Assembly: GCA_002353205.1 (NCBI GenBank)
Contig: DEJE01000019.1
Location: forward strand, 1-64,000
Direction of reading: 5' to 3'
DNA length: 64,000 bases
From: Prevotella sp. UBA2756
GTDB lineage: Bacteria > Bacteroidota > Bacteroidia > Bacteroidales > Bacteroidaceae
Positions 52,515-61,126 of this stretch are shown here, one piece after another. Every line of letters begins with the position of its first letter. Positions within the stretch are counted from its first letter, which is position 1. The position numbers were made by a program, and so were the translations under genes. The notes below the pieces were generated by a model, which was not told where the DNA came from, ran no database searches, and saw only the letters and a list, made by a program, of their open reading frames with translations.

Positions 52515-54202
52515 GAAGAACCACCATCGTCCTGACCTGTCTGCTGGCCGTCAGTGCCGCAGCACAAGCCCAGACCGACACCCCGAACAAGGTGACGGTG
52601 AACGGCAGTGTGCAGAGCGACATCCTCATTCCGCAGGAAGACGAGAGCATCGGCACCGGCGAATACAAAGACTGGGGCCTGACAAACACCTACGTGGACG
52701 TGAACCTGAAGAGCAAATACGTCGACGCCGGGCTCCGGGGCGAGTACTTAGAGCACCCGCTGCCTGGTTATGAGAACGATTTCAAGGGCTGGGGCCTTCC
52801 CCATTTCTGGGTGAAAGGCAAGCTGAAGGACGTGGAGCTCACCGTGGGAACATTCTACGAGCAATTCGGATCGGGATTCATCCTGCGCACCTACGAGGAA
52901 CGATCGCTCGGCATCGACAACTCCATACTGGGCGCTCGACTCGCCGTGACGCCCTTCAAGGGTGTGAACATGAAAGTGCTCACAGGCCGACAGCGCCGCT
53001 ACTGGGACTGGAACAAAGCGTGGCTGACGGGAGCCGACGTGGAACTGAACGTCGACCAGTGGAGCCGTCGCATGCAGGAGTCGGGCACCTACCTGATGCT
53101 CGGAGCTTCCTACGTGAACAAGCACGAGAAAACGGAGGACATCATGGTGGACAACGTGCACAAGCTGAACCTGCCAGAGAACGTCAATGCTTTCGACCTG
53201 CGCGCCCGACTGCAGAAAGGCAACGTGTCGGTGCTGGCCGAATATGCGCAGAAGACGCAGGATCCATCGTTCGACAACCAGTATATCTACCGCAAGGGCT
53301 ATGTGGCCATGCTCTCGGCCAGCTACTCCAAGCGCGGCATGAGCGTGCTGCTCCAGGCCAAACGGTCGGACAACATGTCGTTCCGCAGCCGTAGGAGCAT
53401 GAACGGCACGTCGTCGTTCATCAATCACCTGCCCGCATTCACCATGGATCACACCTATTCGCTCGCTGCTCTCTATCCCTACGCTACGCAACCGATGGGC
53501 GAATGGGCCTATCAGGCTGAGCTGGGCTATCAGTTCAAGCGCGGAACGGCGCTCGGCGGCAAGTACGGTACGAGCGTAAAGGTCAACTTCTCGCACGTCC
53601 ATTCGCTGGCCAAGAGCGAACGAACCATCGCTGTGCGCGACCCTGAGGCCATCAACCCGCAGCAGAGCACCGTCTACTATACCGGAAAAGGCACTGACGG
53701 CTACGGCTCGCCGTTCTGGAAATGGGGCGACCAGACTTATTATCAGGACCTGAACTTCCAGATTGACAAGAAGTTCACGAAGCTGTTCAAGCTCAACCTG
53801 ATGTACATGAACCAATTCTACAACAAGACAGTGGTCGAGGGCGAGGGCGGAATGATTCACTCCGACATCTTCGTCGCCGACGGCAAATACCAGTTCAACA
53901 AGAAGTTCACACTCCGCGGCGAGCTACAATATCTCGCTACGAAGGACGACCAGGGAGACTGGGCCTTCGCGTTGCTCGAACTGTCGATGCTGCCTAACTG
54001 GATGTTCACCATCAGCGACCAGTGGAACTGCGGCGAGACCGACCTCCATTACTACATGGCCAGCGTGACGTTCAACATGGGCAGCCATCGCGTGCAGGCG
54101 GGTTACGGCCGCACACGCGCCGGATTCAACTGCTCGGGAGGCGTGTGCCGCTATGTGCCGGCCTCGAAAGGCTTCTCACTGTCGTACAACTACAACTTCT
54201 GA
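52511..54202 (+). CDS. Putative outer-membrane beta-barrel protein (DUF6029-like)
   Basis: The 563-residue product starts with a signal peptide (MRRTTIVLTCLLAVSAAAQAQ). It has alternating aromatic/polar strands throughout (YLMLGASYVNK, VSVLAEYAQKT, AMLSASYSKRGMSVLLQAK). It ends in strands with SLSYNYNF, a terminal phenylalanine typical of barrels. The family assignment to DUF6029 is from memory of its architecture. It is translationally coupled to the thioredoxin gene. Confidence 0.75.
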   Translation: MRRTTIVLTCLLAVSAAAQAQTDTPNKVTVNGSVQSDILIPQEDESIGTGEYKDWGLTNTYVDVNLKSKYVDAGLRGEYLEHPLPGYENDFKGWGLPHFWVKGKLKDVELTVGTFYEQFGSGFILRTYEERSLGIDNSILGARLAVTPFKGVNMKVLTGRQRRYWDWNKAWLTGADVELNVDQWSRRMQESGTYLMLGASYVNKHEKTEDIMVDNVHKLNLPENVNAFDLRARLQKGNVSVLAEYAQKTQDPSFDNQYIYRKGYVAMLSASYSKRGMSVLLQAKRSDNMSFRSRRSMNGTSSFINHLPAFTMDHTYSLAALYPYATQPMGEWAYQAELGYQFKRGTALGGKYGTSVKVNFSHVHSLAKSERTIAVRDPEAINPQQSTVYYTGKGTDGYGSPFWKWGDQTYYQDLNFQIDKKFTKLFKLNLMYMNQFYNKTVVEGEGGMIHSDIFVADGKYQFNKKFTLRGELQYLATKDDQGDWAFALLELSMLPNWMFTISDQWNCGETDLHYYMASVTFNMGSHRVQAGYGRTRAGFNCSGGVCRYVPASKGFSLSYNYNF

Positions 54203-54242
54203 CGGCCTCGCCGAAGCGGAACCAATCAAACATTGTGCAGAT

Positions 54243-55070
54243 ATGAGGACATATATATATAATAAGGTGAAAGGCAGGGCAGCCTTCATGCTCGCCCTGT
54301 TGCCTCTCAGCCTGACAGTAGTCATGCTGCTCTCGGCATGCAGCCACATCGACGAGGACGAACGGTTCATCTACGTGAAGCCCGCCGACGTGATGCGGCG
54401 CGTGCTCATCGAGGACTTCACGGGCCAGCGCTGCGTGAACTGTCCCGCCGCCCACGAGCTCATTGAGCAACTGCAGCAGCAGTATGGCGACACCACCATC
54501 ATCGCCGTGAGCATCCACGGCGGTGCACTCTCGGTGAAGAGCACACCCACCATCGTCGGACTATGGACCGAACAGGGCGACCAATACAACAAAGACTGCG
54601 GCGTGGAGACATGGCCTGCCGGACTCATCAACCGCTCGGGCGGCCTGCTCGACGTGGCACAATGGTCGGCAAAGGTCTACGAAGAAGTGCAGAAGACCAC
54701 ACCCGTGGAGAGCATCACCATCAGCAACGTGGTGAAAGGCGAACGGCTGAGCTTCGATGTCAACCTGTCGGCGCTGGAGAACATCAACGGCAAGCTGCAG
54801 CTATGGGTCATCGAGGACGGTATCGTGGCCCCGCAGCAGATGGGCGACGGCTCAATGAACCGCACCTACGTGCACAACAACGTCTTCCGCACCTCCATCA
54901 CGCCCTTGGCAGGCGATGATATTGCCATCCCCGCGGGCCGCGAGACCACCCTTCCCTACTCGACAGCCTTCAACGAAGCATGGAACCGCGACAACCTGGC
55001 CATCGTGGCCATCGTGAGCAACAGCAGCGGCGTGCTGCAGGTGGTGAAGAAAAAGCTGAAAGACTCCTGA
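54243..55070 (+). CDS. Omp28-family lipoprotein with thioredoxin-like fold
   Basis: The start at 54243 gives MRTYIYNKVKGRAAFML and a lipoprotein signal with LSAC. The 275-residue product has the Omp28 signature VLIEDFTGQRCVNCPAAHELIEQL with a CxxC pair, followed by IIAVSIHGG and WPAGLINR. Omp28 proteins of Porphyromonas are outer-membrane associated. The CVNC pair suggests redox activity alongside the TlpA protein. An upstream in-frame start inside the barrel gene was rejected. Confidence 0.85.
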   Translation: MRTYIYNKVKGRAAFMLALLPLSLTVVMLLSACSHIDEDERFIYVKPADVMRRVLIEDFTGQRCVNCPAAHELIEQLQQQYGDTTIIAVSIHGGALSVKSTPTIVGLWTEQGDQYNKDCGVETWPAGLINRSGGLLDVAQWSAKVYEEVQKTTPVESITISNVVKGERLSFDVNLSALENINGKLQLWVIEDGIVAPQQMGDGSMNRTYVHNNVFRTSITPLAGDDIAIPAGRETTLPYSTAFNEAWNRDNLAIVAIVSNSSGVLQVVKKKLKDS

Positions 55071-55095
55071 TAGAAACAATAAAAAAACATAGCGT

Positions 55096-55737
55096 ATGAA
55101 AAAAATCTTTACTCTGTTCCTTGCCCTGATCGGCATCACCGGCACAGCCAGTGCACAGGATTACGAATTCCAGATGGACGGCAAATCGCTGCCCGACGGC
55201 TCCACGATCACCATCGAAGCAGGCATGAACGACTGGGGATCGGTGGAATGCAACACCAATCCGTCGGCACAGCCCAACCTCGTCATGTTCAAGAAACTCA
55301 CCGCCGACGCTACTATGGAGGGGACGGCCACCATTGAGATTCAGCAGAACACCATGGAGGCCGAGATCATCTCGTGGTGTATGGGCGGCAACTGCGTGCC
55401 TATCATGCGGACAACGTATACCAAGAAGTTCACCTTCGAGAGCACCGACCTCTACCCCGTCGTCGACAATGCCATCAAGCTTAGCTACGACTGCGAGCCC
55501 GCCCACTACGGCGAGATGCTCACAAAGATGGTAGCCACCATCGGCGGACACGACTACACGCTCAACATCAAGTTCTCGTATGCCGATCCGACAAGCATCA
55601 GCGGCGTGTCGGAAGACAAAACGACGGCCGTGGCCTACTACACCGTGGACGGACAGCAGCTTTCTGCACCACAAAAGGGTCTGAACATCGTGAAGCTGAG
55701 CAACGGTAAGACCGTCAAACAAATCATCAACAACTGA
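55096..55737 (+). CDS. Secreted protein with T9SS-like C-terminal tail
   Basis: The 213-residue product has a signal peptide (MKKIFTLFLALIGITGTASA). The mature part is beta-rich with four Cys residues, two of them in SWCMGGNCVP. The end, YYTVDGQQLSAPQKGLNIVK, closely resembles the tail of the next protein. This tail has the form of the short type IX secretion-type sorting signals (type A) seen in Prevotella. Role unknown. Confidence 0.7.
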   Translation: MKKIFTLFLALIGITGTASAQDYEFQMDGKSLPDGSTITIEAGMNDWGSVECNTNPSAQPNLVMFKKLTADATMEGTATIEIQQNTMEAEIISWCMGGNCVPIMRTTYTKKFTFESTDLYPVVDNAIKLSYDCEPAHYGEMLTKMVATIGGHDYTLNIKFSYADPTSISGVSEDKTTAVAYYTVDGQQLSAPQKGLNIVKLSNGKTVKQIINN

Positions 55738-55767
55738 TCATCATTATTTAATAACTCAATCAAGCTT

Positions 55768-57594
55768 ATGAAGAAAATTCTACGTTCTTTGTTCACAGCC
55801 GTCGCACTGACAGCAGCTGTCAGTGTCAACGCACAGACATGGGCTGGCTACTACGATGGCAACGGCAGCCGAAAAGCTTTCGGACTCAACGCCACCGAGA
55901 CCTACGACCAGGCCATTTTCGTTGCCGGCGACCACGACCTGCTTGGAGGCAAGCAGATCACCGCCATCCGCTTCTACATGCAGAACATGCTCTGCGTGGA
56001 GGACTTCAAACTCTGGGTTTCGACAACGCTGCCCGCCAGTGCTGCCGAAGCCGACATCATGTCGGTAGACATCAAGAAGAAGCAAATCATTGCCTTCGAC
56101 GAGGGTGAGGGAAAGCCCGGCTACGCCACCGACTTCACGCTCGCCACGCCGTTCACGCTGCCCGCAACGGGTGCCTACATCGGCTATTCGTTCCGCGTGA
56201 CCAAGCTCTCGAACAAACAGGGAAAGACTCCCGTGGTGCTCGGACTGAACAAAGGCATCACCGGCAGCTTCTATTTCAAGTCGTCGGCCACCGTTCCCGA
56301 ATGGACCGACAACTCGGAGAGGGGCAACCTCACCGTTGAACTGTTCACCGCCGACAAGCCTGCGCTGAAGAATGCCGTGGCTGCCTACGACTTCACCATG
56401 ACCGCAGGACTCGACGAGGCGTACAGCCTCCTTGCCTACGTTAGCAACGTTGGTTCGGAAGACGTGAAGAGCATCGACTACACCGTGACCATCGACGGTG
56501 AGGAGGGTGCTGAGAACCATCTCGACCTCGGTGCTGGCAACAAGACCGGCAGCAACATCGAGCTTGAAATTCCCATGCAGGCACCGACCAAGCTGGGCGA
56601 GGTCAACGTCAAGGTGAACGTCACCAAGGTGAACGGCCAGGCCAATGAGTCGAAGCACGCCGTGGGCAACGGTACGGTAAACGTCGTTGAAGAGCTCTTC
56701 AAGCGTATGGTCATCCTCGAGGAGTTCACCGGCGAGAAATGCCCGAACTGCCCGCCAGTGGCTGCACTGGTGAACCAGCTGCTCCACGACGCTGATTACT
56801 CAGAAAAGGTTGCAGGAATCTGCCACCACGACGGCTACTACACCGACCAGTTCACACAGCCTTCAGACACTGAATACACATGGTTCTACAACGACGGCGG
56901 CGGCACCTACGCACCGGCACTGATGTTCGACCGCTGGTCGGGCGACGGTAGCCCCGACAAGAGCAACAACAGCGGCAACAACACGCCCGTGCGCTTCGTA
57001 GGAACGCTCGATCGCATGAAGCAACTCGTTGACACACGCTACGACGAGGCTCCTATGGTGAACCTGAAGATGGAATTCGAGTACAATACCGACAGCACAG
57101 AGGTGGCCATCACCGTTCGCGGTAAGCGTTCGCCGCTGTGGAGCAACAAGACTCCGCGCCTCACGCTGACCCTCACCGAGGACAGCATCGCTTCGACCAC
57201 GCAGTCGGGCTACTCAGGAACATTCTGGCAGATGCACGTCAACCGCGGCGTCAACTCCACATGGGGTGAGCTCGTCGACTGGCAGAACGACTCGTTCGTC
57301 TACAACTACACGTTCCCCGTGAAGCCCGAGTTCAACAAGAAGCAGCTCAAGGTGGTTGCCTTCATGTCTAAATACGACAGCTCTGATCCCAACAACTGCA
57401 CCATCGACAACGGTGCCGTGATCAGCCTGCAGAAGAAGAAGGTAATCCCCAGCGCCATCACCACCCCGACGAAGTCCTTCGCCAAGGAAGTGGCCCGCTA
57501 CACCGTCGACGGTCAGCTGATCAGTGCTCCTCAGCACGGCATCAACATCGTCAAGATGAGCGACGGCTCCGTGCGCAAGGTGTTTGTGAAGTAA
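55768..57594 (+). CDS. Large secreted Omp28-family protein with T9SS-like tail
   Basis: The 608-residue product has a signal peptide (MKKILRSLFTAVALTAAVSVNA). An N-terminal beta domain (about 25-210) with WAGYYDGNGSRKAFGL is followed by an Ig-like/CARDB-like linker (about 215-310). An Omp28 thioredoxin-like domain with VILEEFTGEKCPNCPPVAALV (CxxC) comes next. The C-terminus RYTVDGQLISAPQHGINIVK and SDGSVRKVFVK looks like a type IX-type sorting tail. It ends the operon, followed by a strong terminator. Confidence 0.82.
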   Translation: MKKILRSLFTAVALTAAVSVNAQTWAGYYDGNGSRKAFGLNATETYDQAIFVAGDHDLLGGKQITAIRFYMQNMLCVEDFKLWVSTTLPASAAEADIMSVDIKKKQIIAFDEGEGKPGYATDFTLATPFTLPATGAYIGYSFRVTKLSNKQGKTPVVLGLNKGITGSFYFKSSATVPEWTDNSERGNLTVELFTADKPALKNAVAAYDFTMTAGLDEAYSLLAYVSNVGSEDVKSIDYTVTIDGEEGAENHLDLGAGNKTGSNIELEIPMQAPTKLGEVNVKVNVTKVNGQANESKHAVGNGTVNVVEELFKRMVILEEFTGEKCPNCPPVAALVNQLLHDADYSEKVAGICHHDGYYTDQFTQPSDTEYTWFYNDGGGTYAPALMFDRWSGDGSPDKSNNSGNNTPVRFVGTLDRMKQLVDTRYDEAPMVNLKMEFEYNTDSTEVAITVRGKRSPLWSNKTPRLTLTLTEDSIASTTQSGYSGTFWQMHVNRGVNSTWGELVDWQNDSFVYNYTFPVKPEFNKKQLKVVAFMSKYDSSDPNNCTIDNGAVISLQKKKVIPSAITTPTKSFAKEVARYTVDGQLISAPQHGINIVKMSDGSVRKVFVK

Positions 57595-57620
57595 GCTTCG
57601 CGCCTTCTGGCAACAATAAC

Positions 57621-57658
57621 AAAAAGTGCTCCCACGACCGCTGGGAGCACTTTTTTTT
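57621..57658 (+). terminator. Strong terminator of the TlpA/Omp28 operon
   Basis: GTGCTCCCA and TGGGAGCAC form a perfect 9-bp stem around a 7-nt loop, followed by eight T residues. A preceding A-run makes it potentially bidirectional. Confidence 0.95.
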
Positions 57659-57702
57659 GTTGTTATCGCGCCCTGCTGCATGGTTAATTGAAAGAAAAAT
57701 AG

Positions 57703-57710
57703 TACCTTTG
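57703..57710 (+). promoter_or_regulatory. -7 element of the glnN promoter
   Basis: TACCTTTG fits TAnnTTTG. The -33 position has only a weak ATGG. The TCTAGA repeat array begins 17 bp downstream and would thus be transcribed into the leader. Confidence 0.65.
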
Positions 57711-57726
57711 CATGGGATTATAAGGA

Positions 57727-57840
57727 TCTAGAAAATCTAGAGGATCTAGAGAATCTAGAATATCTAGAGAATCTAGAATATCTAGAGAATCTAGAAAATC
57801 TAGAGAATCTAGAGAATCTAGAAAATCTAGAATATCTAGA
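57727..57840. repeat. 13-copy 9-bp tandem array of TCTAGANNA
   Basis: TCTAGA occurs 13 times at an exact 9-bp period from 57727 to 57840, with only the three bases between units varying (AAA, GAA, ATA, GGA). Each unit core is a palindrome. The array lies between the promoter and the glnN start (57900), so it forms most of the 5' untranslated leader. CTAG is otherwise scarce in the window. Confidence 0.98.
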
Positions 57841-57899
57841 AAATTGAGAGAAATCCGAAAGAATAAATAACACAAACCACATTTAAGGATAAAAAGATT

Positions 57900-60089
57900 A
57901 TGGCAAACCTCAGATTCCAGGTTGTAGAAGAAGCGTTCAAGAAGAAGCCCGTTGAAGTGATGGCACCGTTGGAACGCCCCTCGGAATACTTCGGCAAGTA
58001 CGTGTTCACGCGGTCGAAGATGTACAAATACCTGCAGCGCGACGTCTACGAGAAGCTGATCGACGTCATCGACAACGGCGCACCCCTCGACCGCTCCATC
58101 GCCGATGCCGTGGCCAAGGGCATGAAGCAATGGGCCGACGAGAACGGTGTCACCCACTACACCCACTGGTTCCAGCCCCTCACCGAGGGCACCGCCGAGA
58201 AGCACGATGCCTTCATCGAGCACGACGGCAAGGGAGGCATGATCGAGGAGTTCAGCGGCAAGCTGCTCGTGCAGCAGGAACCCGATGCCTCCAGCTTCCC
58301 CAGCGGAGGCATCCGCGCCACCTTCGAAGCCCGCGGCTACTCTGCCTGGGATCCCACATCGCCCGTCTTCATCATCGACGACACCCTCTGCATACCCACC
58401 ATCTTCATCAGCTACACCGGCGAGTCGCTCGACTACAAGGCTCCGCTGAAGCGGTCGCTGCGCGCCGTGGGCGAAGCCGCCGCCGCCGTGGCCCGCTATT
58501 TCGACCCCAACGTGAAGAAAGTCATCTCCAACCTGGGCTGGGAGCAGGAGTATTTCCTCGTCGACGAGGGCCTCTACTCGGCCCGTCCCGACCTGATGCT
58601 CACCGGTCGCACCCTCATGGGCCATGATTCGGCGAAGAACCAGCAGATGGACGACCACTATTTCGGAACAATCCCCGACCGCGTGCAGGCCTTCATGAAA
58701 GACCTTGAGATACAGGCCCTGGAGCTGGCCATCCCCGTAAAGACGCGCCACAACGAGGTGGCTCCCAACCAGTTCGAACTGGCTCCCATCTTCGAAGAGA
58801 CCAATCTGGCCGTCGACCACAACATGCTGCTTATGTCGCTCATGAAGAAAGTAGCGCGCAAGCACGGCTTCCGGGTGCTGCTCCACGAGAAACCCTTCGA
58901 CGGCATTAACGGTTCGGGCAAGCACAACAACTGGAGCCTCTCCACCGACACCGGCGTGCTGCTCCATGCACCCGGCAAGACGCCCGAGCAAAACCTGCGC
59001 TTCGTGGTCTTCATCGTCGAGACACTCATGGGTGTCTACCGCCACAACGGGCTCCTCAAGGCCAGCATCATGTCGGCCACCAACGCCCATCGCCTGGGAG
59101 CCAACGAGGCACCACCGGCCATCATCAGCTCATTCCTCGGCAAACAAGTGAGCGAGCTGCTCGAGCATATTGAGAAAGCCGACAAGGAAGACCTCTTCTT
59201 CATGGCCGACAAGCAGAAGGTGGAGCTCGACATTCCGGAGATTCCCGAACTGCTCATCGACAACACCGACCGCAACCGCACGTCGCCCTTCGCCTTCACC
59301 GGCAACCGTTTCGAGTTCCGTGCACCAGGCTCCGAGGGCAACTGCGCCAGCGCAATGATCGCCCTCAACGCCGCCGTGGCCGAGGCGCTCACCGACTTCA
59401 AGCAGCGCGTCGACGCACTCATCGCCAACGGACAGGACCAGACGAGCGCCATCATCGACGTCGTCCGCGACGACATACGCACCTGCAAGCCCATCCACTT
59501 CGACGGCAACGGCTACAGCGACGAATGGGTCGAAGAGGCCACACGGCGCGGGCTCGACGTGGAGCGCAGCTGTCCCATCATCTTCGACCGCTACCTCGAC
59601 CCCGAGAGCATCACCATGTTCGAGAGCATGGGCATCATGAACCGCAAGGAACTGCGCGCCCGCAACGAGGTGAAATGGGAGACCTACACGAAGAAGATAC
59701 AGATTGAGGCCCGCGTCCTGGGCGACCTGACGATGAACCACATCATCCCCGTGGCCACACACTATCAGAGCCGACTGGCAAAGAACGTGGCAGGCATGCG
59801 CGCCATCTTCCCCGCCGACGAGGCCGACAAGCTCTGCGCCCGCAACATCAAGATCATCCGCGAGATTGCCCAGCGCACACAGACCATCGAAACCATGGTC
59901 GAGGAGCTCGTCAACGCCCGCAAGGTGGCCAACGTCATCACGAGCGAGCGCGAGAAAGCCATCGCCTACCACGACACCGTGGAGCCCAAGATGGAAGAGA
60001 TACGCTACCACATCGACAAGCTGGAGCTCACCGTGGCCGACGAACTGTGGACGCTGCCCAAATACCGCGAGCTGCTGTTCATCAGATAA
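57900..60089 (+). CDS. glnN: Type III glutamine synthetase
   Basis: Glutamine synthetase makes glutamine from glutamate, ammonia and ATP. The 729-residue length and the sequence FGKYVFTRSKMYKYL, VLLHEKPFDGINGSGKHNNWSL, RTSPFAFTGNRFEFRAPGSEGN identify the large GSIII form typical of Bacteroides and relatives. It is transcribed from a promoter upstream of the 9-bp repeat leader and ends at a terminator, so it is monocistronic. Confidence 0.97.
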   Translation: MANLRFQVVEEAFKKKPVEVMAPLERPSEYFGKYVFTRSKMYKYLQRDVYEKLIDVIDNGAPLDRSIADAVAKGMKQWADENGVTHYTHWFQPLTEGTAEKHDAFIEHDGKGGMIEEFSGKLLVQQEPDASSFPSGGIRATFEARGYSAWDPTSPVFIIDDTLCIPTIFISYTGESLDYKAPLKRSLRAVGEAAAAVARYFDPNVKKVISNLGWEQEYFLVDEGLYSARPDLMLTGRTLMGHDSAKNQQMDDHYFGTIPDRVQAFMKDLEIQALELAIPVKTRHNEVAPNQFELAPIFEETNLAVDHNMLLMSLMKKVARKHGFRVLLHEKPFDGINGSGKHNNWSLSTDTGVLLHAPGKTPEQNLRFVVFIVETLMGVYRHNGLLKASIMSATNAHRLGANEAPPAIISSFLGKQVSELLEHIEKADKEDLFFMADKQKVELDIPEIPELLIDNTDRNRTSPFAFTGNRFEFRAPGSEGNCASAMIALNAAVAEALTDFKQRVDALIANGQDQTSAIIDVVRDDIRTCKPIHFDGNGYSDEWVEEATRRGLDVERSCPIIFDRYLDPESITMFESMGIMNRKELRARNEVKWETYTKKIQIEARVLGDLTMNHIIPVATHYQSRLAKNVAGMRAIFPADEADKLCARNIKIIREIAQRTQTIETMVEELVNARKVANVITSEREKAIAYHDTVEPKMEEIRYHIDKLELTVADELWTLPKYRELLFIR

Positions 60090-60133
60090 CGTCGCCGACA
60101 ACCGAATACGATTCTTATTCAGAGACCGAAACA

Positions 60134-60176
60134 AGAGGATGCGTCAGTCAACAGACGGACACGTCCTCTTTTTTTT
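60134..60176 (+). terminator. Terminator after glnN
   Basis: AGAGGA (60134-60139) pairs with TCCTCT (60164-60169) above a partly paired 24-nt loop, followed by T residues to 60176. Confidence 0.75.
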
Positions 60177-60226
60177 ATATCCTTTCAAGCAAAAACGCGC
60201 TTCTTGCTTTTTTCTTCCTGCGATTG

Positions 60227-60257
60227 TTGTGTATGTCAGAATTTTTGTGTAAGTTTG
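60227..60257 (+). promoter_or_regulatory. Promoter of the sigma factor gene
   Basis: TTG (60227-60229), a 20-bp spacer and TAAGTTTG (60250-60257) precede the start at 60283. Confidence 0.7.
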
Positions 60258-60282
60258 CAACAGAAACAAACAAAATGACAGC

Positions 60283-61011
60283 ATGATCAACGATTATGAC
60301 AACAGCCTGCTAAAAGCATATCTCAACGATATCGGCAACAAAGACCTGCTCACCGACGAGCAGGAACGCGAACTGGCCCGCCTCTCGCAGCAGGGCGACG
60401 AAGCCGCGCGCCAGCAGCTCGTGGGTTGCAACCTGAAGTTTGTCGTGGCCATGGCGAAGCAATATGCGCGCCAAGGTCTGGCCATCGAAGACCTCATCAG
60501 CGAGGGAAACATCGGCATGATGACCGCCGCGGCGAAGTTCAAGGCCGACTTCGGCAAGCGCTTCGTGGCCTTTGCCGCTCCCTACATACGGCGAAGCATG
60601 GAAGCAGCCATCGACGAACAGACCGGTCTCTACAAGGTTCCCGAACACGAACGCACACGGGCGGAGGAGAAACGGCGCGAGGCGCTGTCGATCGACGCAC
60701 CCATCCCAGCAGGAAGCCAGACCACGTTCAGCCTGCTCAGCATCGTGGAGAACACCGACTCGCCGCGCGCCGACAGCTCGCTCGAGCAGCGCGTGCTCAC
60801 CGACGAGCTCGCCGCAGCCCTCAGCGTGCTCAACGAGCGCGAGCAGCACATCGTCAGAGCTTTCTTCGCCATCGGCCGCAGCCACCTCACCATGGCCGAG
60901 ATTGCCGATGAGATGGGGCTGAAGCGCGAGCGTGTGCGCCAGATCCGCGACAAGGCACTGCGCAAGCTGCGCAAGGCATCGCGCACAGCTCACGGAGAAA
61001 TCAGGGAATAA
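60283..61011 (+). CDS. RpoD-like alternative sigma-70 factor
   Basis: The 242-residue product has sigma region 1.2 (LKAYLNDIGNKDLLTDEQERELA), region 2 (NLKFVVAMAKQYARQGLAIEDLISEGNIGMM, FVAFAAPYIRRSMEAAI) and region 4 (LNEREQHIVRAFFAIG and the HTH MAEIADEMGLKRERVRQIRDKAL). Region 3 is shorter than in the Bacteroidota primary sigma factor, which is about 285 residues. I take it to be a second, group-2-type sigma. Its regulon is not evident here. Confidence 0.85.
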   Translation: MINDYDNSLLKAYLNDIGNKDLLTDEQERELARLSQQGDEAARQQLVGCNLKFVVAMAKQYARQGLAIEDLISEGNIGMMTAAAKFKADFGKRFVAFAAPYIRRSMEAAIDEQTGLYKVPEHERTRAEEKRREALSIDAPIPAGSQTTFSLLSIVENTDSPRADSSLEQRVLTDELAAALSVLNEREQHIVRAFFAIGRSHLTMAEIADEMGLKRERVRQIRDKALRKLRKASRTAHGEIRE

Positions 61012-61014
61012 GGA

Positions 61015-61044
61015 GAGCGTTCTCCAAAGGCGGAACGCTCTTTT
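61015..61044 (+). terminator. Terminator after the sigma factor gene
   Basis: GAGCGTTC (61015-61022) and GAACGCTC (61033-61040) form a perfect 8-bp stem with a 10-nt loop, followed by TTTT. Confidence 0.8.
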
Positions 61045-61126
61045 CCGCCTTGTCCCGGCTGAGAGGAACAGCCGGGAAAGACTCCTCTTGGAAAAGAAAT
61101 CCATAAAAAGAAAACAACAATAAGAA

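Noticed and set aside
57684..59090. Minus-strand frame encoding a repetitive LDFLDSLDILDS protein
   Set aside because: It is the translation of the 9-bp TCTAGA array plus antisense of glnN, and no start or context supports it.
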